A stretch of DNA of 14,715 bases from NCBI GenBank assembly GCA_002306815.1, contig DBTA01000031.1, positions 1 to 14,715 on the forward strand, in the 5' to 3' direction. This DNA is from Dehalococcoidia bacterium UBA1328 (GTDB taxonomy: Bacteria > Chloroflexota > Dehalococcoidia > Lucifugimonadales > Lucifugimonadaceae). Numbering within the stretch: position 1 is the stretch's first letter; every line of letters begins with the position of its first letter. Of this stretch, positions 7,609 through 13,925 are shown one piece after another. Below the pieces are notes generated by a model, which made no database searches, was not told the origin of the DNA, and saw only the letters and a list, made by a program, of their open reading frames with translations. A program made the translations under genes and the position numbers.

Positions 7609-8538
7609 TTAGGCTTTCGCCATTATGTCGACAAGTTCCTGTACGGAATCTGCAGACGCCTGGAGGGCTGAAGCCTCGCTGTCGGTAAGTTCAACCTCGA
7701 TGATCTCTTCGATTCCAGCGGCTCCCAGCTTTACAGGAACACCCGCGTAAAGACTGTTGATGCCATATTCGCCTTCGAGGAAGGCCGCACAGGGCAGGAT
7801 CTCCTTTCGGTCAAGCAGAATTGCCTCAACCATTTGTGCTACTGCTGCTGACGGCGCGTAGTAGGCAGACCCTGTTTTGAGCAGACCCACTATTTCAGCA
7901 CCACCGTCACGAGTTCGCTGAACAATCTCTTCTAGGCGGTTTGCCTCGATCAGCTTGGCAACAGGAACGCCGCCAACCGTCGTCGAACCAATCAGTGGAA
8001 CCATCGTGTCTCCGTGTCCACCGAGAACATAAGCGGAAATGTTTGTGACTGAAGCGTTCAGTTCCTGTGAAAGGAAAGTACGGAATCGGGCGGTGTCGAG
8101 AATTCCTGCCATCCCAATGACGCGCTCCTTGGAGAAGCCACTAACCTTGAGAGCATGCTGAACCATCGCATCAAGTGGATTGGAAACCACGATGATGATC
8201 GAGTTTGGAGAGTACTTCGCCACTTCTTCGGTAACCGAACCAACTATTTTCATGTTGGTCACCAGCAGGTCATCACGGCTCATACCTGGTTTGCGTGGTA
8301 GGCCTGCAGTTATTACGACAACATCGGAGTCAGCAGTGTCTTCGTATGTGTTTGCGCCTGTGACCTGCGCATCGGTTCCAATAACAGGACCCGATTCGAG
8401 CATGTCCAGCGCTATTCCCTGTGGTTTGCCTTCAACAATGTCGACTAGCACCACGTCTGCGTAGCCGGTTTCGAAAACCCGCTGCGCTGTGGTTGCTCCG
8501 ACGAATCCGGCACCAACAACTGTAACCTTGAACTTCAT
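7609..8538 (-). CDS. mdh: Malate dehydrogenase, LDH-like (tetrameric type)
   Basis: Interconverts malate and oxaloacetate with NAD in the TCA cycle, in the cytosol. The 309 residues belong to the lactate-dehydrogenase-like malate dehydrogenases found in Chloroflexi, Bacillus and others. The nucleotide motif GAGFVGATTA is at 9-17, and the NAD-selective D33 sits in VLVDIVEG. Substrate arginines R82 and R88 (LPRKPGMSR) and R151 and the catalytic pair D148/H175 (ILDTARFR; GGHGDTMVPL) are all present. R82 where lactate dehydrogenases have Gln supports malate rather than lactate. AGGA ends eight bases before the ATG, with a second purine block (GAGGAG) just upstream, so the start is firm. A hairpin follows the stop. 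It lies between the PRA-PH-like gene (66 bases upstream) and the SDR gene. Confidence 0.96.
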   Translation of the reverse strand: MKFKVTVVGAGFVGATTAQRVFETGYADVVLVDIVEGKPQGIALDMLESGPVIGTDAQVTGANTYEDTADSDVVVITAGLPRKPGMSRDDLLVTNMKIVGSVTEEVAKYSPNSIIIVVSNPLDAMVQHALKVSGFSKERVIGMAGILDTARFRTFLSQELNASVTNISAYVLGGHGDTMVPLIGSTTVGGVPVAKLIEANRLEEIVQRTRDGGAEIVGLLKTGSAYYAPSAAVAQMVEAILLDRKEILPCAAFLEGEYGINSLYAGVPVKLGAAGIEEIIEVELTDSEASALQASADSVQELVDIMAKA

Positions 8539-8604
8539 ATCTTTTTTCCTCAGCTCCTCACGAAGAACAGTTTCATTTTTATTCGTCCCGAAACTATCGA
8601 GCCG

Positions 8605-9060
8605 CTACTGCCACTTGTGAGGCTTTCCTTCTTTGGGTAGTACTTTGCCCGTATCTGGACGTATCGCATGGGTATCGTTGGTCTTGGCCGCCGACTTGTT
8701 GGTCACTCGGTCCATGCCCTCGATCCCCGGTGTGCCCATCGCTTCTGCATGACCCATTGCCACGAATAGAATGTCGGCTGTCTCATCGGCCACCGAGTCG
8801 TCCCCTTCGTTTTCAGATATTGCCTGCGCTAGTTCATTGAATTCTTCGTCTAGGATACTTGTTCTATTGGCGATAATTTCGGTCGGTGATTGCCCTTCGA
8901 ACTGTCCTGAGCCAACTTTGAACCGGTTGTGGAAATCCCACACTTCACCAGCCATACGAGCGACCGAATCGACGAACTGCTCCCGTCCAACAGTGTTTGG
9001 TGCATACTTACGTCCGTGGTCTTCCCGCTGTGCGGGATTTTCGTTGTCCAAATCAGGCAA
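8605..9060 (-). CDS. PRA-PH / MazG-like all-alpha nucleotide pyrophosphohydrolase
   Basis: A 151-residue protein of the phosphoribosyl-ATP pyrophosphohydrolase-like superfamily, which usually hydrolyses nucleoside triphosphates to monophosphates and pyrophosphate. The metal-binding pattern is visible: E72, E73 and E76 (LDEEFNEL), then E93 and D96 (ADETADILFV). The C-terminal part (RVTNKSAAKT ... DTGKVLPKEG) matches the usual N-x-x-K and GKV-x-K end of these domains. About 28 hydrophilic residues precede the first helix (EQFVDSVARMAGEVWDFHNRF). The start is taken as the TTG at 9060; a TTG three codons in (9051) is equally possible, while the ATG at 8955 would cut into the first helix. No strong ribosome site is seen. 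It lies 20 bases after the carboxylase gene on the same strand, so it is probably co-transcribed. The substrate is unknown. Confidence 0.78.
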   Translation of the reverse strand: MPDLDNENPAQREDHGRKYAPNTVGREQFVDSVARMAGEVWDFHNRFKVGSGQFEGQSPTEIIANRTSILDEEFNELAQAISENEGDDSVADETADILFVAMGHAEAMGTPGIEGMDRVTNKSAAKTNDTHAIRPDTGKVLPKEGKPHKWQ

Positions 9061-9080
9061 TTGATTGACCCAGGCGTGTC

Positions 9081-10511
9081 CTAGAGCGGGATGTTCCCGT
9101 GCTTCTTTGGTGGCAGACTGTCGACCTTCGAATCCAGCATTCGCAAAGCTTTGATCATCTCAGGTCGAGTTTGTGCCGGGTCGATAACATCATCGAGATA
9201 TCCACGGTTTGCTGCTACGTAAGGGTTGGCGAACTGCTCACGGTAATCAGCGACGAGTTCGGCTCGTTTTGCCTCAACATCCTCGGCATCAGCGATTTCA
9301 CGACGGCGAATGACATTGATTGCCCCTTCGGGACCCATTACCGCAATTTCAGAGCTCGGCCAGGCAAGGTTGACATCCGTTCGCATTTCCTTCGAGCCCA
9401 TGACTATATAAGCACCGCCATACGCCTTACGAAGAATCACAGTGATCTTCGGCGTTGTTGCTTCCACATACGCATAAAGCAGTTTTGCGCCATGGCGAAT
9501 GAGTCCGCCGTACTCCTGGTGAGTACCGGGCATGAATCCAGGAACGTCGACAAATGTGATGATCGGGATGTTGAACGCATCGCAGAATCGTACGAATCGG
9601 GCTGCCTTATCAGAAGCGTCGATGTCGAGCATTCCAGCCATTTTAGCGGCCTGGTTAGCAACAATCCCGACGCTCTTGCCGTCGAGCCTCGCAAGTCCGA
9701 CAACTACGTTTGGTGCGAAGTTGTGATGGACTGGTAGGAATTCACCGTTGTCAACAACCTTCGAGATAACGTCCATAACGTCGTAAGGCTGGTTGGCAGC
9801 TTCAGGAACAACGTCTCTCAGGGAGTTGTCGGTGCGATCAGGCGCATCCGAGTTATCAACTGACGGAGCGGATTCGGCGTTGTTCGAGGGTATGTACGAA
9901 AGAAGCTGCCGAACGTGGGCGAAACAGGCTTCTTCAGATTCAGCGGTGAAGTGAGCGACACCGCTTCGTGAGGCGTGAGTAGCTGCACCCCCAAGATCTT
10001 CGTGAGATACCTCTTCTCCCGTAACAGCTTTCACGACATCGGGACCCGTGATGTACATCTGCCCGATGCCTTCAACCATGTAGATGAAGTCAGTGAGGGC
10101 GGGAGAGTAGACCGCACCACCAGCGGCAGGACCAGCAATGATCGTGATCTGCGGAACGACACCCGAAGCGAGTGTGTTCCTACGGAAGATTTCACCGTAG
10201 CCGGCAAGGGAGTCGATGCCTTCCTGGATTCGGGCTCCACCGGAGTCGTTTATACCAACGATTGGAGCACCGACCTTCATGGCGTGATCCATCACCTTGG
10301 AAATCTTCTGCGCCGCGACTTGAGACAGCGAACCACCAAGTACGGTGAAGTCCTGAGCGTAGGCGAATACCTGGCGACCGTCTACAAGGCCGTATCCGGT
10401 TACGACAGCATCGCCTTCGAACTTCTGCTTGTCGAGTCCGAGGTCCGTCGAACGGTGGGTTACGAACGAATCTAGTTCGCTAAACGAGCCGTCATCGAAA
10501 AACGAGACCAA
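9081..10511 (-). CDS. Acyl-CoA carboxylase, carboxyltransferase beta subunit (propionyl/acetyl-CoA carboxylase type)
   Basis: Carboxyltransferase that moves CO2 from carboxybiotin to acetyl-CoA or propionyl-CoA, working with a biotin-carboxylase subunit encoded elsewhere. From the TTG at 10511 it is 476 residues. The two crotonase-fold halves are clear: INDSGGARIQEG (87-98), AGPAAGGAVYSPA (126-138), FVDVPGFMPGT (320-330) and RKAYGGAYIVMGSKE (361-375). The residue after GGAY is Ile369; in Streptomyces enzymes Asp here goes with propionyl-CoA and Ile with broader use that includes acetyl-CoA, so an acetyl-capable enzyme is possible. The family normally runs about 510-520 residues, and the missing N-terminal segment is encoded in frame immediately upstream without any standard start codon (see the next entry). 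Thus 10511 is only the first conventional start, not a likely true one. Confidence 0.93.
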   Translation of the reverse strand: MVSFFDDGSFSELDSFVTHRSTDLGLDKQKFEGDAVVTGYGLVDGRQVFAYAQDFTVLGGSLSQVAAQKISKVMDHAMKVGAPIVGINDSGGARIQEGIDSLAGYGEIFRRNTLASGVVPQITIIAGPAAGGAVYSPALTDFIYMVEGIGQMYITGPDVVKAVTGEEVSHEDLGGAATHASRSGVAHFTAESEEACFAHVRQLLSYIPSNNAESAPSVDNSDAPDRTDNSLRDVVPEAANQPYDVMDVISKVVDNGEFLPVHHNFAPNVVVGLARLDGKSVGIVANQAAKMAGMLDIDASDKAARFVRFCDAFNIPIITFVDVPGFMPGTHQEYGGLIRHGAKLLYAYVEATTPKITVILRKAYGGAYIVMGSKEMRTDVNLAWPSSEIAVMGPEGAINVIRRREIADAEDVEAKRAELVADYREQFANPYVAANRGYLDDVIDPAQTRPEMIKALRMLDSKVDSLPPKKHGNIPL

Positions 10512-10709
10512 ACGTTCGCGAGCTGTGAGTTTGCCCCGCTTGTGCTGCGACTCTATCCGCCGTTCTCCTCCACCGAGGTGGGCAGATTTTCTGCGGTTCT
10601 GGAGGTCTTCCAGCTTCGTGGTTGGGGCTTGGTCTTTGGTGGCGTCTGACGCGGATTCGGTGGCTATTTTGATGCCTCTCGGACTAGGGATTTTCAGCCT
10701 GTTTCGTTT
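10512..10709 (-). other. In-frame upstream extension of the carboxylase beta gene, no ATG/GTG/TTG start
   Basis: The carboxylase frame stays open on the minus strand back to a TAG at 10710-10712. Its translation next to the gene (LEDLQNRRKSAHLGGGERR, then IESQHKRGKLTARER) is the standard N-terminus of acyl-CoA carboxylase beta chains, so this DNA is certainly coding or was until recently. No ATG, GTG or TTG occurs in the 66 codons. Candidate unusual starts are CTG at 10613 (the Leu of LEDLQ, closest to the family's normal start), CTG at 10697, and ATC or ATA codons between. The first ~30 codons after the TAG give a hydrophilic, unconserved segment. A sequencing error that removed a start, or a frameshift joining the out-of-frame ATG at 10741, is also possible. 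Bases 10710-10898 hold the divergent promoter region; I see no convincing -35/-10 pair there. Confidence 0.8.
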
Positions 10710-10898
10710 CTAATTTGACCTGCTTTTCGAAAGAGGTTCATTTGAACGAACAAGCGCCAATAAATCCTAACTTACGACCAGTTGCGCATCAACTACGGGA
10801 TTCAGAATATCCACAGTGGCCTCGGTGTTAAAATCGAGTCCTTGAATATTTAACCTTCTCAGGTCGATCGACAAGCGAGAAATCGTGATCAACTTCTT

Positions 10899-11786
10899 AT
10901 GAGCAACATGCAGCGCACCTCAACTAGTCAATTTCCACCCACGATGATCGGCTCATGTGAATTTGAATGGGGTAAACGGACATACGTTATGGGAATTGTG
11001 AACGCTACACCCGATTCGTTCTCGGGTGACGGCGTGCTGCCGACGACCGGAGATGCCCAAACTGCCGTCGATCAGGCACTACGGATGGAAGATGAAGGTG
11101 CAGACATTGTCGACGTTGGTGGTGAATCGACTCGACCAGCGAGTGTTTATCCCGACGCAAAACCGGTTGCTGTAGGCGATGAGATTGCGCGGGTCGTGCC
11201 AGTAATCGAGAAACTGTCTGGGAGACTTGGAGTTCCGATTTCAATCGATACTAGAAAAGCCGCTGTGGCGGCAGCTGCGTTGGATGCGGGAGCGGTTCTG
11301 GCAAATGACGTTTCCCGGCTTGGTGATCGGGAAATGGCTAGTGTCGTTGCAGCACATCAGGTTCCGATCGTTCTCAGTCATATCCGCGAGGGAGGTCACT
11401 CTGGATCTGTGGTCACCGACGTGCTGAATGACCTTACTTCGGCTATTGGCCAACTGCTGGATGCCGGGGTTAACGAGAGCAAAGTGATCGTCGATCCTGG
11501 TATCGGTTTTGCTAAAAACGCAGGTCAGTCACTTGAGCTTATGCGGAATATCGATTGGATTAGGTCGTCGCTCGAAAAACCGGTCTTGATCGGTTCGTCC
11601 CGCAAATCGTTCATTGGGTCAGTTACAGATGAGCCTATCGACGATCGTCGATTCGGAACGGCTGCGACGGTGGCTCTCTCGGTTCAAGGTGGTGCGGACA
11701 TCGTTCGCGTTCACGACGTGGCTGAAATGGCACGGGTGGTGAAAATGAGCGATGAATTGACGAGGCGGGATTCCACTGGTGTCTAG
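10899..11786 (+). CDS. folP: Dihydropteroate synthase
   Basis: Joins 6-hydroxymethyl-dihydropterin pyrophosphate to p-aminobenzoate to make dihydropteroate in folate synthesis; it is the sulfonamide target. The 295 residues carry both family signatures: MGIVNATPDSFSGDG (31-45) and GADIVDVGGESTRP (67-80). SIDTRKA (115-121), the ND at 136-137, DPGIGFAKN (199-207), SRKSF (234-238) and the RVHDV (270-274) phosphate/pterin residues complete the site. One oddity is LSHIREG at 159-165, where most members have LMH-x-R-G. The ATG at 10899 gives a 15-30 residue lead before the TIM barrel, and a second ATG at 10908 is possible; no ribosome site is evident at either. Its 3' end overlaps folK by 8 bases, so the two form an operon. 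Confidence 0.95.
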   Translation: MSNMQRTSTSQFPPTMIGSCEFEWGKRTYVMGIVNATPDSFSGDGVLPTTGDAQTAVDQALRMEDEGADIVDVGGESTRPASVYPDAKPVAVGDEIARVVPVIEKLSGRLGVPISIDTRKAAVAAAALDAGAVLANDVSRLGDREMASVVAAHQVPIVLSHIREGGHSGSVVTDVLNDLTSAIGQLLDAGVNESKVIVDPGIGFAKNAGQSLELMRNIDWIRSSLEKPVLIGSSRKSFIGSVTDEPIDDRRFGTAATVALSVQGGADIVRVHDVAEMARVVKMSDELTRRDSTGV

Positions 11787-12270
11787 CGGATCAGTCACTG
11801 CCTATATTGGTCTTGGAAGTAACCTCGGGGATCGAATTCGCAATCTCCAGGGTGCGTTGGACCGATTCGGAAGCATCGGCGTGATGAAGTCGGTCAGCTC
11901 TGCGTACGAAACGAAACCCTGGGGAGTGGAGGCTTATCAGCCTCCCTATCTTAACCAGGTTGCTGAGGTTGAAACGACTCTCGATCCGCTTGAAGTCGTC
12001 ACCGAGTTATTGTCGATCGAATTTGCCATGGGGCGTGAGCGCGAAGAGAAAAACGCCTCCCGCACTCTCGATCTTGATTTGTTGATCCACGGTGACACGA
12101 TTCTGGAGGCGAGCGGCGTGACCGTTCCGCATCCTCGAATGCATGAACGGGCGTTCGTGCTGGTTCCTCTGGCGGAAATAGCGCCGAGTCTTGTGCACCC
12201 CGTTTTAGGTAAGACAGTCTCTGAGTTGGTCACTGACTCTGATCGTTCCGGAATAAGCGGAATCGCCTAG
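11779..12270 (+). CDS. folK: 2-amino-4-hydroxy-6-hydroxymethyldihydropteridine pyrophosphokinase
   Basis: Transfers pyrophosphate from ATP to 6-hydroxymethyl-7,8-dihydropterin, the step just before FolP. The 163 residues are typical. The motifs are YIGLGSNLGDR (9-19), YETKPWGVEAYQPPYLNQV (43-61), GREREEKNASRTLDLDLL (85-102) with magnesium ligands D98 and D100, and VPHPRMHERAFVLVPLAEI (116-134). The sequence NASRTLDLD replaces the more common WGPRTLDLD. The start is the GTG at 11779, which overlaps the folP stop; GAGG at 11762-11765 lies upstream at workable distance, and the first strand begins only a few residues later. No folB (dihydroneopterin aldolase) gene is inserted between or after these two genes in the window. 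Confidence 0.95.
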   Translation: MSSGSVTAYIGLGSNLGDRIRNLQGALDRFGSIGVMKSVSSAYETKPWGVEAYQPPYLNQVAEVETTLDPLEVVTELLSIEFAMGREREEKNASRTLDLDLLIHGDTILEASGVTVPHPRMHERAFVLVPLAEIAPSLVHPVLGKTVSELVTDSDRSGISGIA

Positions 12271-12287
12271 CCCGCAAGTTCCCGATT

Positions 12288-12441
12288 TCCCGACGATAGG
12301 AGGTATATGGGGCGGATGAGCGCTGCAGACGGCACCGTTATCCACGGCGAGGATTTGCTTCTGATGGGCCCCCTCGAGATTTCACGAGTTGGTGTTGGAT
12401 GACTGGCGAGAGACCACCCCAGGTCCCTCCTATCGTCGGGA
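12288..12441. repeat. 154-base element bounded by 16-bp perfect inverted repeats; candidate structured RNA
   Basis: TCCCGACGATAGGAGG (12288-12303) is the exact reverse complement of 12426-12441. The helix continues inward past an internal loop with TGGGG (12308-12312) against CCCCA (12417-12421), then two more G-C pairs (12314-12315 with 12414-12415), about 23 bp in all. No target-site duplication flanks the arms and no transposase is present, so a miniature transposon is not supported. It could equally be a small RNA gene or a folded 3' region of the folK message. It does not match any RNA family I know. Confidence 0.5.
12307..12402 (+). CDS. Possible 31-residue small protein behind a perfect Shine-Dalgarno sequence
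   Basis: AGGAGG (12298-12303) is followed by ATG at 12307, and by an in-frame ATG at 12316 with better spacing (12 bases). The frame runs 31 codons (MGRMSAADGTVIHGEDLLLM and 11 more) to TGA at 12400-12402. It is the best match to the ribosome consensus in the window, but the ribosome site lies inside an inverted-repeat arm. The peptide has no signal sequence, membrane segment or recognised motif. It may be chance, the 5' end of a decayed gene, or a regulated leader peptide. Confidence 0.2.
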   Translation: MGRMSAADGTVIHGEDLLLMGPLEISRVGVG

Positions 12442-12509
12442 CGTCGTTGTGTGGAAGTTTGCCAAAGAATTCGAGTGAGTTCAGACGGAGATTGCTTGCT
12501 GGTTGCGGG

Positions 12510-12581
12510 CGACTTCTTGGCAGGATGGAATTTTGCGCCGAGAGTTCCCTCCACTTCGCTTGCCCTTCGGTCGGGAAGTCG
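12510..12581 (+). other. Foldback segment with nested hairpin (RNA-like pairing)
   Basis: As plus-strand RNA, 12510-12521 can pair with 12570-12581 over 12 contiguous positions (three of them G-U). Inside the loop, 12527-12534 pairs with 12541-12548 over 8 positions (two G-U) around a 6-base loop. A competing stem pairs 12579-12586 with 12616-12623 (TCGAGTTT/AAACTCGA). Because of the wobbles, the signal favours plus-strand RNA. It could also be chance; no family is recognised. Confidence 0.25.
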
Positions 12582-12631
12582 AGTTTTGCGTGTGATCTGC
12601 GAACTGAGGTGTCAGAAACTCGATCGCCAGA

Positions 12632-13123
12632 CTAGCTCGCTATTGAATTTTCGAAGAGGACTCGGAGTACTGAGGCGAGTAGGAATATCACGACCCCGAA
12701 GAACACCATTGCGTTGTAGCCAATGAGCCACGAAATCCTTGAAGCGAGACCATTCGGCCGCTTAGTTGGATCAAAGTCCGACTGGCGGAAGTGCCACACG
12801 AGATAAAACATCCAGACCGCCAGAGCGAGTTTTATCCCCAAAACGATGAACCAAGCCGGAGTAGCGTCGTCGCCAGTGAGCCGGTCGAACATGAGCACAA
12901 TGCCGGTCACGATGATGGCAATGACAGAGATATCGACCAGTTCGCGGTAGACCGAACCAAGCGGGCGAAGCACTGGACGCATCAGTTCAGGGTTGGCGCG
13001 CTCCACAGGACGTAGGACGAACGCAAAAAAGGCACTGCCACCTATCCATGCAATTGCGCCAATGGCGTGAGCCCAGCGGACCAGCAGCATTAGCCACTCG
13101 CTGACAGATATATCTCCAAACAT
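12632..13123 (-). CDS. CopD-like integral membrane protein
   Basis: A 163-residue protein with four predicted membrane helices, at about residues 10-37, 63-80, 91-111 and 133-156. The first helix (LLVRWAHAIGAIAWIGGSAFFAFVLRP) is the typical opening of the CopD/copper-resistance-D domain family, with H19 as a possible heme or metal ligand; H111 lies at the end of helix 3. Members are linked to copper uptake or handling, or are simply annotated as membrane proteins, so the function is not fixed. The ATG at 13123 begins just before helix 1; the sequence before it has no clear ribosome site. It lies 53 bases after the thioredoxin-like lipoprotein gene on the same strand. Such pairing suits a shared job at the membrane, such as redox or metal handling for respiratory enzymes. 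Confidence 0.78.
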   Translation of the reverse strand: MFGDISVSEWLMLLVRWAHAIGAIAWIGGSAFFAFVLRPVERANPELMRPVLRPLGSVYRELVDISVIAIIVTGIVLMFDRLTGDDATPAWFIVLGIKLALAVWMFYLVWHFRQSDFDPTKRPNGLASRISWLIGYNAMVFFGVVIFLLASVLRVLFENSIAS

Positions 13124-13176
13124 GGAATGATTATGCCAGCAGGGACACGAACACTGCGTTGGCGAATCCGTGCTGA

Positions 13177-13707
13177 TTAGCCGGGAAGCAGAACGTCGAG
13201 CTGTTCAGCAATTTGCTTCTGGCCAATGATGCCCGTCCACGTTCGAGCCAGGTTGTGATCTTTGTCTAGGAAGATCGTCGCGGGGTAGGAGAATATCTCA
13301 TAATTGAGCTGAATTTTTGACTCGACATCCGGCAAGTTCGGGTAAGTCAGACCCAGCTCGCGAACGAAAGCCTCGCCGTTGGCCGCTGAATCTACACCTA
13401 GCTGCTGAACACCCAGAAATGCGACTTGGTCGCCGTACCGCTCGTAACTGGCTTGAAGATCGGGCATTTCTGCTCGACAAGGTGGGCATGAGGGGAACCA
13501 GAAGTTGATGACAACAGGTTTGCCTTCATGCTGCTCAAGGGAGAATAATCCATGCTCGAAGGTGTCACCAGAAATCGCTGGTGCAGGATTGTAGGCGGCA
13601 TTGGCTGCCACTTCAGCCACCGAGGATTCTTCGGAAGATTCATCGCTTCCACACGCGATAAGAGCAAGTACCACAATACCCATCATGGTGAGAAGTAGCG
13701 CTCTCAT
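13177..13707 (-). CDS. TlpA/ResA-like thioredoxin-fold lipoprotein
   Basis: An envelope thiol-disulfide reductase of the TlpA/ResA group, anchored by lipid. The 176 residues begin with a lipoprotein signal (MRALLLTMMGIVVLALIACG) with lipobox LIAC and C19 as the modified residue, then an acidic Ser/Glu linker (21-33). The redox centre is C74-P-P-C77 in FWFPSCPPCRAEMP, and the cis-proline is P142 in SYPATIFLD. These proteins usually keep cytochrome c or copper-centre apoproteins reduced. The ATG at 13707 is chosen because the signal peptide starts there. The frame stays open to an ATG at 13923, but that would put 72 charged, unconserved residues before the signal peptide. The CopD-like gene follows by 53 bases. 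The leader upstream holds several hairpins. Confidence 0.9.
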   Translation of the reverse strand: MRALLLTMMGIVVLALIACGSDESSEESSVAEVAANAAYNPAPAISGDTFEHGLFSLEQHEGKPVVINFWFPSCPPCRAEMPDLQASYERYGDQVAFLGVQQLGVDSAANGEAFVRELGLTYPNLPDVESKIQLNYEIFSYPATIFLDKDHNLARTWTGIIGQKQIAEQLDVLLPG

Positions 13708-13869
13708 CGTTATTTCTCGAATTCTCTGATGTTGAATATAGTATGCCCGAGTCATAAAGACCATGTTTACTGGTGAATTTCGTTCTTTTCGGTGAGTGTC
13801 AGTTAGATGTGATGACGCAGCCGGACGGTGCGTGACCCACAAACTGAGTTGATGTGGGGCCGAGAACCG

Positions 13870-13924
13870 TGTGATTTGCGGTGTGTCGTTAAGTCCTCCG
13901 CAACGACACATCAATCGGATCACA
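13870..13924 (-). promoter_or_regulatory. Long hairpin in the leader region between glyS and the lipoprotein gene
   Basis: TGTGTCGTT (13882-13890) pairs with AACGACACA (13902-13910) around an 11-base loop. The stem extends with TTG/CAA (13876-13878, 13912-13914) and TGTGAT/ATCACA (13870-13875, 13919-13924), 18 bp in total with small internal loops. On the minus strand the loop reads GCGGAGGACTT. No T run follows, so it is not a classic terminator for glyS. A smaller 6-bp hairpin lies at 13836-13858. A structured 5' leader for the lipoprotein/CopD message is possible. Confidence 0.5.
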
Positions 13925-13925
13925 G

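Larger units (their letters stand above)
12271..12631. other. 361-base gap between convergent folK and CopD-like genes, no recognised gene
   Basis: This is the longest non-coding stretch in the window. It holds a 16-bp perfect inverted repeat (12288-12441), a short reading frame behind a perfect ribosome site (12307-12402), and further foldback at 12510-12581. No T-run terminator stands between the two convergent genes. No tRNA, SRP, tmRNA or RNase P signature was found on either strand. Longer reading frames here have no recognisable protein character. Confidence 0.6.

Noticed and set aside
12267..12554. 95-codon minus-strand frame in the folK/CopD gap
   Set aside because: No ribosome site, no recognised motif, overlaps the folK stop, and its residues mostly mirror the inverted-repeat arms.
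12288..12623. RNase P RNA, tmRNA, SRP RNA or 6S RNA in the gap
   Set aside because: The length and foldback prompted the idea, but the conserved cores of RNase P, the tRNA-like end of tmRNA and the SRP tetraloop domain are absent on both strands, and 6S has no firm match.
12399..12726. Plus-strand frames of 78 and 91 codons in the folK/CopD gap
   Set aside because: Arg/Ser/Cys-rich with no family character, poor starts, and both run into or across the 3' end of the CopD-like gene.
13708..13923. In-frame upstream ATG that would lengthen the lipoprotein by 72 residues
   Set aside because: It would bury the lipoprotein signal peptide behind a charged stretch and runs through the hairpin region; the ATG at 13707 gives a proper signal sequence.
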